A DNA stretch of 64,000 bases from Segetibacter sp. (GTDB lineage: Bacteria > Bacteroidota > Bacteroidia > Chitinophagales > Chitinophagaceae). The first letter of the stretch is position 1, and each line of letters starts with the position of its first letter. Positions 63,626-64,000 of this stretch are shown in pieces. The DNA lies in the NCBI GenBank assembly GCA_028288485.1, contig JAQBNO010000179.1, positions 38,949-102,948 on the forward strand. Direction: 5' to 3'. Below the pieces are notes generated by a model that did no database searches, was not told where the DNA came from, and saw only the letters and a list, made by a program, of their open reading frames with translations. The position numbers and the translations under genes were made by a program.

Positions 63626-64000
63626 CTAAGGTAACAAGCTATGCACATCTACCGGTGCATCTTCATTCTCTCCTTCGCCTTTTCCTTTAACCCCTGCATC
63701 CATGCCTGCTACTTTATAAAAATTGTATCCGGGGTATTTTCCCTGGCTGTTAATCAACAGGTCTTCTTTTTCGAATACAAGGTTTTGACGATTGTATTCA
63801 CCCATTTCAAAATCAGGGATCAATTGAATAGCATAAGTGGGGCAAGCTTCTTCGCAATAACCACAGAAAATACAGCGTGAAAAATTTATTCTAAAGAATT
63901 CAGGATAGCGGCGACCGTTCTCATCTTCAGTAGCCTGCAACGAAATGCAATCAACCGGGCAAGCTGCAGCACACAAGTAACATCCCACACACCGTTCACC
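63626..64000 (-). CDS. nuoI: NADH-quinone oxidoreductase subunit I (partial)
   Basis: The visible 125 codons run off the right edge of the window, so the N-terminus and start are outside. This is the peripheral ferredoxin-like subunit of complex I, which carries two [4Fe-4S] clusters (N6a, N6b) leading electrons to the quinone. Both Cys motifs are present: [12 protein letters not shown] and [12 protein letters not shown]. The C-terminal part ([13 protein letters not shown]) fits NuoI, followed by a Gly/Glu-rich tail ending in PVDVHSLLP. It begins the I-J-K-L-M-N order on the minus strand; nuoA-H must lie further right or elsewhere. Confidence 0.94.
   Translation of the reverse strand, partial: GERCVGCYLCAAACPVDCISLQATEDENGRRYPEFFRINFSRCIFCGYCEEACPTYAIQLIPDFEMGEYNRQNLVFEKEDLLINSQGKYPGYNFYKVAGMDAGVKGKGEGENEDAPVDVHSLLP

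Noticed and set aside
63547..63648. Longer start for nuoJ
   Set aside because: The extra residues come from the repeated AATGG/GGCCAATGG intergenic words, and the normal NuoJ start is at 63546.

Overview
The window looks like a chromosomal segment of a Bacteroidota bacterium, most likely of the Chitinophagia/Chitinophagaceae type. The support is a SusC/SusD glycan-uptake pair, many secreted glycoside hydrolases, PorT-like outer-membrane barrels, an ECF sigma factor paired with a membrane-anchored partner, Bacteroidota-type promoters (TTG-N20-TAAGTTTG) and moderate-to-low GC content. The taxonomic call is inference; no rRNA is present and I recognised no tRNA.

Layout: 1-6.6 kb has the tail of an unknown gene, a XerD-type recombinase, a lipoprotein/phosphoesterase pair, a duplicated 62-residue membrane-protein cassette, and a repeat-rich secreted protein next to a barrel-like protein. 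6.9-9.7 kb (minus strand) is a methionine-sulfoxide repair cluster: a MsrP/MsrQ-like pair and two MsrB proteins, one a lipoprotein. 9.8-27.1 kb is carbohydrate metabolism: AraC regulator, xylulokinase, xylose isomerase, GH2, GH95, aldo/keto reductase, GH9 and a second GH2. 27.4-30.0 kb holds a cold-shock-domain protein and a quinone oxidoreductase around a decayed intergenic region. 30.5-42.0 kb is a polysaccharide utilisation locus: susC, susD, two tandem GH43, a GH5-like/aldose-1-epimerase fusion and a third GH43. It probably acts on xylan or arabinoxylan, whose pentoses would enter metabolism through the xylA/xylB genes upstream.

42.1-44.5 kb carries a histidine-ammonia-lyase homologue that has lost the residues forming the MIO cofactor, followed by a BadF/GlcNAc-kinase-like ATPase. 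44.8-54.0 kb has two outer-membrane barrels, a decayed DUF6807 (PmoA-like) pseudogene, the sigma factor and its partner, a phosphotriesterase homologue and a GH130. 54.3-56.3 kb is a KUP potassium transporter. 57.2 kb to the end is the distal part of a complex I operon (nuoI-J-K-L-M-N, minus strand), with nuoI running off the window.

The most striking non-coding signal is a short dispersed repeat of up to about 27 bp, found only between genes. Its two sub-types are CAACATCGTT followed by GTGTCACTCACTTGTAC, or by GCGTCGCACTCTTGTAC. About fourteen good copies and several degenerate ones lie throughout the window, even inside the nuo operon. The other candidates for undescribed biology are the duplicated small-protein cassette with a shared ATCAC-N8-GTGAT palindrome over its promoter, and the MIO-less ammonia-lyase homologue.
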